Assembly: GCF_016545825.1 (NCBI RefSeq)
Contig: NC_052619.1
Location: forward strand, 10,493,501-10,557,500
DNA from: Eucalyptus grandis
Lineage: Eukaryota > Streptophyta > Magnoliopsida > Myrtales > Myrtaceae
Direction of reading: 5' to 3'
DNA: 64,000 nt
Shown: in pieces, positions 51,401 to 63,267 of the stretch
Layout: each line of letters starts with the position of its first letter
Position numbering within the stretch: the first letter of the stretch is position 1
Made by a program: the position numbers and the translations under genes
The notes under the pieces: model-generated
Databases searched by the model: none
What the model was told of the DNA's origin: nothing
Seen by the model: the letters and a program-made list of their open reading frames with translations, nothing else

Positions 51401-54400
51401 TGCATTCTAGCAATTTCAAGGAGGAGGCACTTTGCTCCATTTCCTGCTCTTTATCCTTTTCCTCTTAATATTGCATGGTCGAGACAAATATGAATCGGGG
51501 TAAAGCTGTAAATCAATTTATGCCATGGCTGAATATGTGCGGGGAACGATCCTTCTCCTTGTTTTATTATGATATGTGCACTCTTAGCATTATCCACGGG
51601 AAAAACACCCTATTGAGCTGCAGCAAAGCGCCTCTTGATTCCTCGGTAGATATGGAATGAGATACATGGCTTTCTGCAGGATGAACCCCCGAACTTTTGA
51701 CTTTCCATTAATGCAAGTCAAAACTGCAGATTCAAAGGACTCTCCACTTCATTTTATCACTTTCTCTTTATTTTTCTCCCCGTGATAGCTCCATTTAATA
51801 TCTTTCTATCCCTGGGGAGTTTTTACTTTATTTTTCACTTTCGGAAAGATTGAGGCCGTAGGTCGTATCTTGGTTGTAGGTGTCATTTTGTTTGCTCCTA
51901 TTGATGAGAATAGCACATTAAATGACGAGGAAAGAAGAGACAATGATTGCACAACATTCTCTTTTTGATTCTTGAGAGAGTGAATAATAAGTACAAAGGA
52001 GAATGACTATTGCTTTTGGATATGGTGTGTAACAAATCGCTGCCAGCCCAACCTGATTCAATATCCTCTAAATTCAGCCTAAACTTGTTAACTTGTTTTC
52101 TCTATTTCCATGGTTGCGTTTAAGAATATGGCATGCTGAGAAACATTCTAGTGCTGTCCTAACATCATGCATTAGATTTCCCTTAACGTGATGATACAAT
52201 CTATAGACATTTCTTTTGCATTGTGCTGATCTTATATACCACTTTTTGAAGCAAATAAGTACTCTAGCTGGAAATCAAACTCCAAGCGACTTTGTCCCGG
52301 AAGTCCTGTTTCTCATGGGCATTATTGGATTGGGCCTCTTGCTCTTTGGTCTTCTTATTGGAAATATGCAGAACTTCCTCCAGTCTCTTGGAAGAAGGTA
52401 TGACCTCTCACCTTGACAATCATTTTGCATTGAAAGATCATTTCTTAGTCTTTATCATTGTGCTTGTGCAGAATATTCGAATTTATTTGACTGAAATTTT
52501 ATGTTAAAGTGTATGTGTGATGGTCTTATGGCTTCTAAGACGAACAGTTTCACAATGCTATCATTTGAGATGATGAACACTTTTTTGTAGGTTTTGTTTT
52601 TTTTTAATGCGAGTTTTTTAGTATTGGCTTTTGAATTTCATACTTCAGCTATGCGAATATTGTATTAGGCTTATATGTATTCATGTCATGCATGAATTAT
52701 TGACACGGATTGTTGGTTTCCTAGTTTATTGGCATTCATGAATCTGAGTTCATGGTCTCTTGGTAATTTGTTGATCCTAAGCACATTGAGAAGTGGTTAA
52801 GTTCATGAATCTAATGATTCAGGCATTATAGCAGCACCAAGTGCTCATGTAGGTTAAGTTCAAGAATTCATGAGCTGATCTAAGTTATGTTTTTAAGCTG
52901 GGTTGGGGTCAAGAATGGTCAACTGCCTCATGGAAATGGAGTTTACCCAAATATTCTTGTGGTGTTTCTTGTGCATGTGGGCAATCATAATTTGTACTAT
53001 TAATTGGAAAAGAAAAGGTCTATCCTAGGCTATGTCTATTCCTTCAAAAATGTCTCAACGTCTCTTGGAATGACTTACCGAAACCCCAAATCAGAACGCA
53101 TCACTAAGGGGACTAATGAATCTTGTTAGTGCTCTGCATGCAGACCTTTTTATGCACCTCTGCTCCCAATTTGTCTGTTCTTTTGGCCGGTACTGATGAA
53201 GAATGTTCCTAGTGACCATTAGTGCATCTTTTTGTCGTGAGACATCTTGGATATAAACTGTCAGATGACTTTTTATAATTTCCCAATCAGCCCAGGAGGT
53301 TAGAAATGTCATTAAGGCAGCGTGACATTGAGCAATGGATGAGTCACAGACGCCTACCTCAACAGCTAAGAAGGTAAATTCAGCATTTCTTCCAACATTT
53401 CTCATTTACTTTTTCTCCTGAGTAGAGACATCAATTGCATTTATCCGGGATCCTGTTGGCACTTTAGATGTTTGAATATGGTGATGATGACCAATAGCTA
53501 TGATTCTCAGAAGCAAACATTACTTCTTACAACGTCATGCACAGTGGGTTGACAGAATTAGAGGGTTCTGTCCATCTAAGAAGCATCTAGATATGTTTGT
53601 CATATCCAATTTGTGCCGTGTGGGGGCTCCTTTTCAATTGACTGGAAATATGCTATCATGCAGAAGAGTACGCGAAGCTGAGCTTTACCACTGGGCCGCC
53701 ACTAGAGGAGTCAACGAAGAAATGCTTCTTGAGAATTTTCCTGAAGATCTTCAGAAAGACATAAGACGCCATCTCTTCAAATTTGTGAAAAGAGTAAGCC
53801 CTGGAACTGAGTTGAGATGAGTGTGGAATTTAATGCAAGTTAAACCCTTGGAAATCAGTTCTCTTTCTTGTAAATCCTTAGAATTAAGTTGAATCTCCCT
53901 GCTGTTTGTGGATGAAGCCATGTTTTCCAACTAAAGCTTCCTGTCTCTTCAAGCATGTGCAGCCTTTCTGAAATTGATAGCTTCCTCCAGGTTGAATATT
54001 TGGCTATGCTTCCATCATAGGTCTTCACTTGGAAGCTAACTTCTGATATATGTAGCATAAGCTCGATCAGCTAACTAAATAAGTGGATGATCAGTCTTTA
54101 ATTTTTTGTCATCAGTACTTAGATGAATAGCTAAAAGAAAATTATGTTAAAGGTCTCACTTGTCCATTATTAGTCTCTATCGGGGAACATTACCAAGCTT
54201 TTGTCTTAGTTTTAATTGGCATCTAGATGCATGTCATGGAGACAGCTCAATGTGGAAACCACAAAAGAACAATATGGTCAAGAATTTATCACTCGTCTCT
54301 GCATCCTTCCAAAGACTGCCACTTCTGAAAACAAGCTCTAATCCTTTGCAAAATGGATTTTTCAAATTCGACATGACTGTGGTCTGTTCTGCCAGGTCCA

Positions 54401-55412
54401 GCCAACAATTACCACCTATGCAAAGAAAAGTACAGAACTCGAGATCTTTGGAATTCTTTAAAAAGATAAAAGAACAGTTTAAGTGTGGCTACCATGATAA
54501 GCCTGGACTAACTGTCATATCAAAAAATATCAATAGCTGTTGTATTATGTTGCAGGTGCGAATATTTGCAGTGATGGAGGATCACATCATAGATGCAATT
54601 TGCGAGAGGTTAAGGCAAAAAATATACATCAAAGGAAGCAAAATCCTGCACCCCAGTGCCCGTATTGAAAAGATGATTTTCATTGTCCGCGGGAAAATTG
54701 AGAGCAGAGGAGAAGATGGGGTTACGAGTTTATGCGAAGGAGATTTTTGTGGGGAAGAGCTTCTAGCTTGGTGCCTTGAAAGTTCTTCTGTAAACAAAGG
54801 TACAGATTGCAATCTTTCTGAGTAGTCTTTAATTATCGAATGACTGGACATTTTAAGAGCATTCCAAAATCTGTGATATTGAAGATGGACGAAAGATAAG
54901 ACCACCTGGAAACTGGTTGCTGAGTAACAGGACGGTGACATGCGTGACAAATGTTGAAGCCTTTGCACTACGAGCAGAAGACCTTGAAGAAGTCACCAGA
55001 ATATTTGCAAGATTCCTGCGCAAGCCAAGAGTTCAAGGAGCCATAAGGTCCTTTCTCTTTCTTGAAAGATGATATAGCACTACTACATGGCAAACCAAGC
55101 ATATCAATGAACTATCAATAAAAAGTAGCAACTAAGTTAACTGTTTCAGATCCTGTCTGATTCCTGTGCACATTCTCTTTTTGAACCTCTAGGCAGGAAC
55201 AACTAGTTGGTCCCATATTGTAATTTGCTCCTACATAGACAAAATAGACAAACATTTTGCATTGTATGACCGTGATAAAAATGCCTGGTTGCAGGTATGT
55301 ATCACCATACTGGAGAGGACTTGCAGCAACTCGCATCCAAGTCGCTTGGAGATACAAGAAGAAACGACTAAGTCGTAGCGACACTTCCCCGTCACAGCAT
55401 CCTTCACATTAG
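45456..55412 (+). CDS. CNGC19/20-like channel, copy 3 (likely intact)
   Basis: Coding exons: 45456-45971, 47065-47256, 48019-48117, 49288-49425, 49947-50165, 51103-51336, 52252-52397, 53296-53373, 53664-53793, 54556-54799, 54885-55047, 55295-55412. These join in phase to 758 codons plus stop, close to the length of Arabidopsis CNGC20. Residues: cysteine motif C142/C147/C150; S1 ~213-234; S2 ~246-275; S3 ~303-315; S4 ~324-342; S5 ~360-388; turret ~389-455; selectivity filter AGN 472-474; S6 ~483-509; C-linker 510-584; CNBD from 585 with GDFCGEELL at 646-654; IQ motif ~733-745. Family knowledge: such channels carry Ca2+ and are regulated by calmodulin and kinases; Arabidopsis CNGC19/20 act in immunity and cell death. 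The upstream donor (CAG|GTAAAT) is required, since the longer exon meets TAG at 46011-46013. The 3' half is diverged from copies 1 and 2. Confidence 0.88.
46504..46986 (-). mobile_element. Solo LTR, copia-type, in first coding intron of copy 3
   Basis: 483 bp with TG...CA ends, flanked by perfect 5-bp duplications CACCA (46499-46503 and 46987-46991). Copies 1 and 2 have the empty site GCACCATGCC (about 13034-13043 and 30087-30096). The complement begins TGTTAAGAATAAAAGACAAC, a typical plant Ty1/copia LTR start, so it is probably inserted on the minus strand. No internal region remains, hence a solo LTR from recombination. Confidence 0.85.
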
Positions 55413-56160
55413 CAAAGTATGTTGATGGTATTAACTACATTCCTCTGCTATCTGTATTTATACTAGGTTCCAGTTGCATTGTGACTGCAAACAATGAGAG
55501 AAGACATATTGGAAGCGCATGATGAAATAGGCATGTAATTTAAGTTGTGATATCTGAGATGTAGATTCTTCTACAAAAACAATGAGGGATTAGATGATGA
55601 TTGCCTTGGTGGAGCGTCGACCGCATAAGGGACCGTGACTGAACTTAATAAAAACCACATTGGGCGAGACACCCTTCGCTCATTGCCTTCAATAAGCTGA
55701 GATTTCCTAGAGGTACTTGTATAAACGACTCCATTCCACAGTAAATTTTTGCGGGAATAATATATAGCGGACTGGAGATTGGAGTTAGGACGGCAAACTA
55801 TTATTGCAGTCTTTTGCTACTGTAGATTACTAGATTCCATCAGGCCAGATGAGAAAGTAAAGACTTGATAGTCTACTTAGAAGGGACTTGGTCGATAAAG
55901 AGTGGAGAGTGTCACCCTTGGATTATTTGGCATGTTGGAAAATCCGTTTAAATGTAGAAAGGCATGGAATTTGAAGACATTTGTGTTTCGATGACAATTT
56001 TTTTGTCAAAAGTGTTTTGAACGACATAAAAGTGCACCAGACTTGCCGGCTTACTCCAAAATGCATTATTTTTGCCATCGTTTTTCTTCATCCGCCTGGG
56101 GCATTATATTGAGAAGCGCTCATGAAAGGGCATAGCATATATTGAAGGAGGGTTGAGAAG
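55413..56160 (+). other. 3' flank of CNGC copy 3; end of tandem homology
   Basis: Aligns with 22533-23290 and 39616-40360 at lower identity and stops being recognisable near 56160. No gene is seen. Confidence 0.55.
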
Positions 56161-59100
56161 TGAATGTTAGTTCTTTAACTTTCTATATATTGGGAAAGTA
56201 AAAAGCTCATGGCCGTGATTTGAAAAAGATCAGAAAACACTGGAGAGCTCATAATCCGTATAGAAGAAGACCAAAATGACACTCTCATCTCATGCAAATA
56301 CAATCTGTTGTTCATTTGCATCCACCGTCGACCTATGCATTCGTGCATTAATATGTGCATTGGCCGCTGAAAGCGATGATGCCCGCGGGGCAGAGAGAGA
56401 GAGAGAGGGTACGGCAATTGCATGGCGATTGTATTTAAGTGATTGCGTGGAGATGCAATCTTAAGGTTTTGTACTTGGACAGTTAGATAACAGATCGTTG
56501 TGAATTCAAAAATTCAAATACGTTCCAATTAAACATCTCAATATGAAAACCACACAGTCCATAATTGGCTTCTCATCCCAACAGTTGGTATATCTTCTTC
56601 ATTTAGTCATATCAATCTACATTCTCAAACTATAATAAATACTTACGATCATTTTTAAAAAGCATTTACAAACTAGCAAAAGGAATCGGGCACATTTCAG
56701 TCCACAATTTCCCTATCGTTTCTCGCGTACTAAATGATATTTGACCATGCCCGTCATTCAAGATAGAAAATCCGTGATTTGGAGAATTATGAATTCAGTA
56801 GTTAATCTTCTCATTCAAGACTTATGCTGTTAAAGATATAAGGTACTCTTCGTATTTATTCTGGTCTCTCCTATGAATAGGGATGCGTCATTATTGAGCC
56901 TTGTTAGAGAGAGGTAATTCAAGTCATCCCGTGAGGAGCATGTAATTGCTAGCTTCCTTGTCTTGCGATCGGAAACATGCCCGTATTCGACAAGTTTAAT
57001 ATCTACAAGCATCGTGCAAGAAAAGTCAAAGGGTATCTATTAAGGGATTATGAGGAATGAATTGTTGTTTCTAATGCTAATTCCATCTTTTTGTGGAGGT
57101 ATTCATTACTAAACAAACGCTTTAAGAGAGCACCCCTTGAAAAGTCGGGACAGATTTATCACACCCATTGCCAATCATTCAGGGTTGCCAAGTTTTCTTG
57201 AGTTGTGCATCACCAACCAAGCCAGCATGAAATGCCTCCCAACCGTTTTCCAGGAAAGAGTGGAGATGAAGAGGAAATGCATAGTAAATGCTTGTAGCTC
57301 AGGTCTCCTAGTTGGCCTCAGCCTAGTTGATTGAGTTTGATGGGTCGAGCTTAGGGTTGGATATGACACTTTCGTGGATAAAAAGGAGAGATTATGAATT
57401 TGATTTTTACTATAAATATAGTTCGAGAACACCGATTCTTACACGAGCAGTCATTGAAATGAATTACAGATTTTGATTGAGAAGAATATACATCTTCATA
57501 TTAGGTAACTCAGCTGCACAGTTGTCTCTTATTAAGTCTTACGTTGAGTTTCGACTACTCATGTTCCTCTTTAAAAAATTCTAAATATAATTAAAACGAT
57601 GAAAGATCTTATATGTAATGTTATTTTAACATTGCTTGTATGATACAATAGATAAATATATAATTAGAAACAAAATATATGACTATATGAAAGAAGACAT
57701 GGAAGGTCGATATATCTCTTGATATGTACTTATTAAAAGAGAAGTTCATATAAAAGTTCTTTTAACAAAATCATAAACTTGCAGCTTTGACTATGAGATA
57801 TCTGGTAGAAAGGTAATTGACTTATCAGTGAAATACCATCTTCCTATGATTAAACAATCAACAATGACAAATTAAAAATTCAAGAAATACGAAATTTTCA
57901 GCCTAAGAATGTAAGATCATCCAATCATCTTTCCAAATACGCGCAAACCGTTCCTATCTCTCAGCTAGAATTACCCACAAAGATAAAAGGCTGGCACTTA
58001 AACAGTTTACAGGATTGTACTCACGAATTTATCCACCCAAAAATGCTTTAATCGCTGGTGACTCACGTTACCAATTTCTTCACTACCATTTCTTGCTTTT
58101 GGAAATTATTTGCGCTAATATCAAACTAGTTGGAGAAAAAGCTCATCCATCGACGCTCTGAATTTGTTCTGGACCAACATGAATAGTGGACTGTCGTATT
58201 AAGCATGTGCATATGCTTCGGAATTGCAATAGCTTGATAGCATCTATAGTAGCTTATTTAATGGGGCATCGACATTATGTAAATTATAAATCTGTACCGA
58301 TGATCCTAAATAGACATGACCAAGTTCCTCCCGGCCGAAAAGAGACCGATCGTCTGACATTAATGAAGCAGTTCCCCAAGCAATTCCAAACCCACGCGAC
58401 CTTTGATTATCTCTTTTCCTCAATGACAGGAAACGAGATACTGATGGATCTTAAAGCTAATGATCTGGCAACACTCCTGTGCGTTGCATCTGATCAGCCA
58501 CCATAATCATTCCTGAACCAAACATCCCATGAGACCAAACTGCAGTGACTAAGGAGTCCAGCCCAGCAGATTCAAAAGCTGATCAACGACTTCGTTTAGA
58601 GAGAGAGAGAAATGGTGAGGTTCGGAGCAATATTTGAGGGAGAGAAGGGGGAGGATGGATTGTACTGTTCGACGAGTGTAAAAATTTAATTAGGGGTACG
58701 AGATGTGGTGCCATTGCGAACTAATCAATAAATACCACAAAACCCTAGTGTCTTCTCTGCCATTATGAGTCTATGACCTGCACTGCTGAATGTTGCTGCC
58801 CAAATCTTATCTGCATTCCCTATTCATCCTGATGATCTAGTCTGTTGATGGCGGTGGTGGCCATGTAAATCTCATCCCTTCACGGTAAAGTTTTCGAGTT
58901 TCTATGTATGATGACCTTTTGTATATAAGCCTCGATAAAATAGACGCGATCTTGACGAACTATACTCAAGAACAATCTATTGACGGATGAAAGAAGGGCC
59001 CAATATTATTAAGGATTGATTTGCCACGTTAATGATGGTTGCATATGTAAAGAGACTGCGATTATTTATTGCAATCCAATTATGTCTTATCTTTTTACAT

Positions 59101-60642
59101 ATATTAAATTAATTTACAATATTAATAAATTTTGGCAGATTCATGTCAAGCTTTTTATACAATGCCCTTGCTTAGAATCTGTTATTTTACCTAACATACC
59201 AACTTCATCGACCAGTCTAAAAATAAATTTCACGCTAATATCACTAGTGCTGAAAATTTTCGTAAAATGTCGTTAGAGGCATTTTTTATTTTATTTTTTG
59301 GCCTCTTAGTATCCCAAGTTCAATTTATGTTTGTTTTATTAAGCAAAAAGTTGCTAATTGAATTTCCCATTAAAATTTAAAATATTATCTCAAGTTAAAG
59401 AGTTACCAAAGAAAATTACAATTATAACAACATTTGTACATTTTGAAATGTCTCGAGCATTCGTCATTCTATTGGAGGTGTATGGAATTGTTCACGATCG
59501 TATGGATACGAAGCCCATAACAGAGAAGAATATTGTTTAATTTGCCACACATTCCTTCACTTACTCCAGGCATCATTAAGGATGTGGCAATGAATTAGAT
59601 TTAATATCCATCATTGACGTATAATATTTTCTATCATGTGTTTTTAAGCTTTTTAGAAAAGGGGTCTTATCATAACCTTCTTAATTAATTTTTCTTTTTC
59701 TTTTTTGTATAGATTATTGCACCCCCCAATGCTCGATACCACACGAGTAATGAAGCTTATTAAAGAAACCTTACCAAATCCAAGATAAGGCGTGCCGCAA
59801 ATAATTGCAACAATAGTTTTTTGGGAGATCAAAGAATCATTTAAAGCTTTTGATAAAAATAAATGATGCAGTCTATAGGATGATGACTATACGTTCAATA
59901 TGGTGGATGTTGTTAATTGCTCGTTCAATGATTGGAAAGTATTATTCAAGGCAGTTTAAATGATGGTGCTTGGAGTAAGTGAAGGAATATATGGGGACGA
60001 ATTAATCAGGAGGACAATTGATGAAGTGAAAATTATGAAGAGATAAGAGATGCTTGTGTGGGCAAAACATGAAGGGTTTAAATGGTGGAGGTATGTGATT
60101 AAATGGCACTATAGAATGGCCATAAAGAAGCTCAAAATAGCTTGTGATTGATTGAGAAGAAGGAGAAGAACCTTGCTATGGACATGACGCTGTCCATAGA
60201 AGCTTAGAGAAATCCTAGTTTTTACCAAATGAGAGAGAGAGAGAGATTATTATAATGGAATCGATGTACTTAAAAAGAAGATTAGGGCATAGAGTTTGGA
60301 CCGATATTAAGCACTATCATTAGGCAAATCTAAGCCGCTCCTAATCGGTTAAAGTCATGAAGAAGTGGGGCTACGGCTAAGGCTAAGGATCTATGGAATA
60401 GGTGGACTCTCTTCAATGGAGGAAGCATGCATCAAGTTAATTATGACGCACATCAAGGTACTTTTCATTATGAATTCGTGCACATTATATTAGATGACAA
60501 GTCAAGATCAGATGATTGATCATGCAAACTGTCCGAGGTGATGTCAAGTTCTACAAAGAACTTGATGTAGAGGAAGAGGAGGGTGTTCGAGTTTAACAAG
60601 AAGGAGGGCGTCATGTGATTTTTATTGAAGTATTATCTATCC
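56161..60642. other. Gene-poor intergenic region
   Basis: AT-rich sequence with short (GA)n runs (56394-56409, 60230-60244). The longest ORF, 58186-58506 on the plus strand, has no recognised motif and no splice context that supports it. The opposite strand at 58400-58560 also has short open stretches without a recognisable domain. No convincing gene, RNA or complete transposon was found. Confidence 0.5.
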
Positions 60643-60650
60643 TAAAAAAG

Positions 60651-61024
60651 TGGGAAAAACTACCAATTCAATCTTAAACTCATTATAGTGACACAAATTT
60701 AATTCTAAACTTTCAAATTTTGTCAATGCATTCCTAAACCTTCATGAAATTCCAATGTATTCCTTTTGGCCAATTGCAATCGGAAATAGCTAACGTGGCA
60801 AGTAAACTCGTCTACGTCAACAACCAACATAAGATGATCGAGGATGACTGGATGACACATCGGCAATGTCAACAATTGCCGACATTAATTTCTAGCGAAA
60901 ATTGACCGAAAGAACCATATTGAAATTTCATATAAAAAATTAGGACTAAATTGACAAAAACTAAAAATTTAGGATTGAATTGATAAACATACAATAAGTT
61001 CAAAACTGATTGGATGCTTATCCA
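60651..61024. mobile_element. Diverged hAT-like MITE (374 bp)
   Basis: Flanked by TAAAAAAG (60643-60650) and CAAAAAAG (61025-61032), a 7-of-8 direct repeat. Ends TGGGAAAAAC at the left and GCTTATCCA at the right are diverged inverted repeats. The sub-terminal text (AATCTTAAAC, CCTAAACCTT on one side; TTAGGACTAAATT, TTAGGATTGAATT on the other) matches the elements at 6371-7281 and 8865-9423. Confidence 0.7.
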
Positions 61025-61032
61025 CAAAAAAG

Positions 61033-62380
61033 GTGCTTCCGTTTTTATTCTACATACAATCTCAAGGATTTTTAAGGCGAATCTCAACAGTACTTTAATT
61101 GCCATGACAAATTTAGAAAATTTATAGCGCGGGTGAAAAGGTAGTATCACAACTTTTCTTATGAGAAAGTGAATGATCAGTTTTCTACACATGTATAGAT
61201 TAATCCGAAAATCAAACTATGAAATCAAATGGAGTTACTAAGTTTGGTCTATGGTCCCTTGTTTGATGGGTAAATAGTCTGGCGGTTTGCACTGGTTATC
61301 TGGGCATTTTTAATTTTTCTTTTTTCCCTTTGGGTTAGCAGCAAATTTAGGAGGATCCACCTACAATAGGAGTGCCAATTCAGTGTGGACGACGCCGAAA
61401 ACTCATTTCATCCTTTTCTACCTAGATAAACTATTGCGCCCCCCCCCAACGCCAAAAAAAAAAAAAAAACCTAAGAAAAAAAGTTGTTACTTAAATACAA
61501 TTGTTTCATAAAAAACAATAATTTAAAAATATTTTTAAAAAATGACTACTTATATTACTTCTAAACTTATAATACCATTTTCATTATCAAAGAAAATGTT
61601 TGTGCATTGTTATCGTTAATGGAAATATTTTTCATTGACTAATTTTTATAAGAAATGTAAACAAATGATTTTTACGAAAATATTTTCTAAATCGTTGATT
61701 TCCCCATAAAACAAACGTGCCAAAAACTATCCTCGTTTCACTCCTCCTACACGATTTATTCAATGAAAAATGTTCACATCTCAATAGAAAACCCTTTCCA
61801 TCCAAGGATTTCGACATCAAAAAGAGAATTTAATGTATCTCGTATCGACCAACATCTGATTGAGATAACTAGATCTTTTACCTTTATCTTACTGTAGTAT
61901 TTAAAATAAAACGATTTCGCCTCCATGCTACAGCGTTGCGGTGCTCATGCCTAGCTAGCCTGGCGTATTTTTGGGGCTGTGATACAGCTATCCGCAGCGG
62001 ATAAAACACCCCACCCTTCCCTTCCCTTCCTCGCCCTACCAAAAAGCTACGTGGGTTTGACTTTTCGACACTCTCTGCAGCGTGCGCAAGAAGAACTAGG
62101 AATAGAAACCGTGGCTAAAATTCATCCTCAGCTACTCTAAACCCCTCGTAAGTTTAAGCCGTAACCAGGAAGGAAGCGCGAATCAAGAAAACGATCTCAA
62201 CGCTTCGGCAGCTCCCCCTAGGCCCAAAAGCAACATCGAACCCCACAAAAATAGCAGAAGAAAATTCTGCAGGCAGACTACATAAATTTTGGCAAAATTT
62301 ATAAGTAATCACCCACCATGGCTCGATAGATATCGAGTTTGTATAACGTGAATATTTGTTCTCCTTTGTTCTTTTTTTTT
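61033..62380. other. Intergenic region upstream of the HD-ZIP gene
   Basis: AT-rich, with a C9/A16 homopolymer pair near 61440-61472. From 61900 onward the composition becomes less AT-rich, as expected near a promoter. No ORF with a recognisable domain. Confidence 0.45.
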
Positions 62381-62388
62381 TTTTTATT

Positions 62389-62389
<1 letters not shown>

Positions 62390-62419
<30 letters not shown>
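62390..62419 (+). repeat. (GA)15 microsatellite
   Basis: An uninterrupted GA run follows a poly-T tract (62372-62386). (GA)n tracts are common in plant core promoters and leaders. It lies about 0.85 kb before the HD-ZIP start codon. Confidence 0.9.
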
Positions 62420-62421
<2 letters not shown>

Positions 62422-63267
62422 TCTCCTTGTAATAAAGAGGAGGGAGAGGGTCGAGCCTTATAATGCCGGTAGCCGGGAATTCATTCACTGCCCGGCGCAA
62501 CCCACGTCTTGATCTTACGGGAAACAAAGAGCCTCCCTTTTTACACGTTCTTGTGTTACTGTTGTCATTTCTTGCTGCGGTCGTACCTCTCTAAAGTCTC
62601 GTAAATCTCGTTCACACCCTCTGCCGCAGTGTCGAGAGAGAGCAGCGAAATTGGGAGACGCCCGTGTGCAAGAATTTGATCCTCTCCATCTCTCTCTCTG
62701 AGCTTGCTTCGCCTCCAGAGAAGGAGACGAAGGAAAAAGGAAAGAACTTTGGCTTTAAAAACCCACCGTCGGTTACGAACGCGGGTAGAGTCTGTTCAAC
62801 TTTGTGTAGAGAGAGAGAGAGAGTGGGGAGTGTTTATATTTTGTGTTGTCTTTCCCTTCATAATTGCGCATTATTCCTTGGGAGGGAAAAAAGATCAGGG
62901 AAAATTTGGCTAAATTTGGGCCTTAACTCACTCCTCCCAGGACAAGAATCATGGCCGAATATTGGCTTCTGGGTACGTTTATATTCACCGCACGGGGAGA
63001 GATGATTTCTCTCGTGCAAGATTTTCGTTTCCGCGGGGTTTCTATATAGGACTCAACTCGCTCTCGCTGGAAATGCGTGTTGGGTGGTGTCCAAGATCGT
63101 GTATCTGTCGTCACTGAGGTTGTTCTTCTGTTTGTCCTCGTAACTCCGTCTCTGCTTTGTGGGTGATGATGTTTGTGACAACTGCACACGGCCGTGGCGC
63201 TTCACGTGACGACTTCCGCACGTGCTTGGGGTGCTGAGGGCGAGAGAGGCGAGGGAGAAGAGAAGGA
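62420..63267 (+). promoter_or_regulatory. Probable promoter/5' leader of the HD-ZIP IV gene
   Basis: A TTATAATG motif near 62458-62465 and several GA-rich patches (62634-62642, 62810-62822) precede the start codon. Several upstream ATG ORFs lie in it (62664-63005, 63194-63472), so if the transcript starts here translation may be limited by uORFs. Alternatively the leader contains an intron; no start site can be fixed from sequence. Confidence 0.4.

Noticed and set aside
56276..56464. 62-codon ORF near a GA repeat
   Set aside because: Low complexity, no homology, and partly made of the microsatellite.
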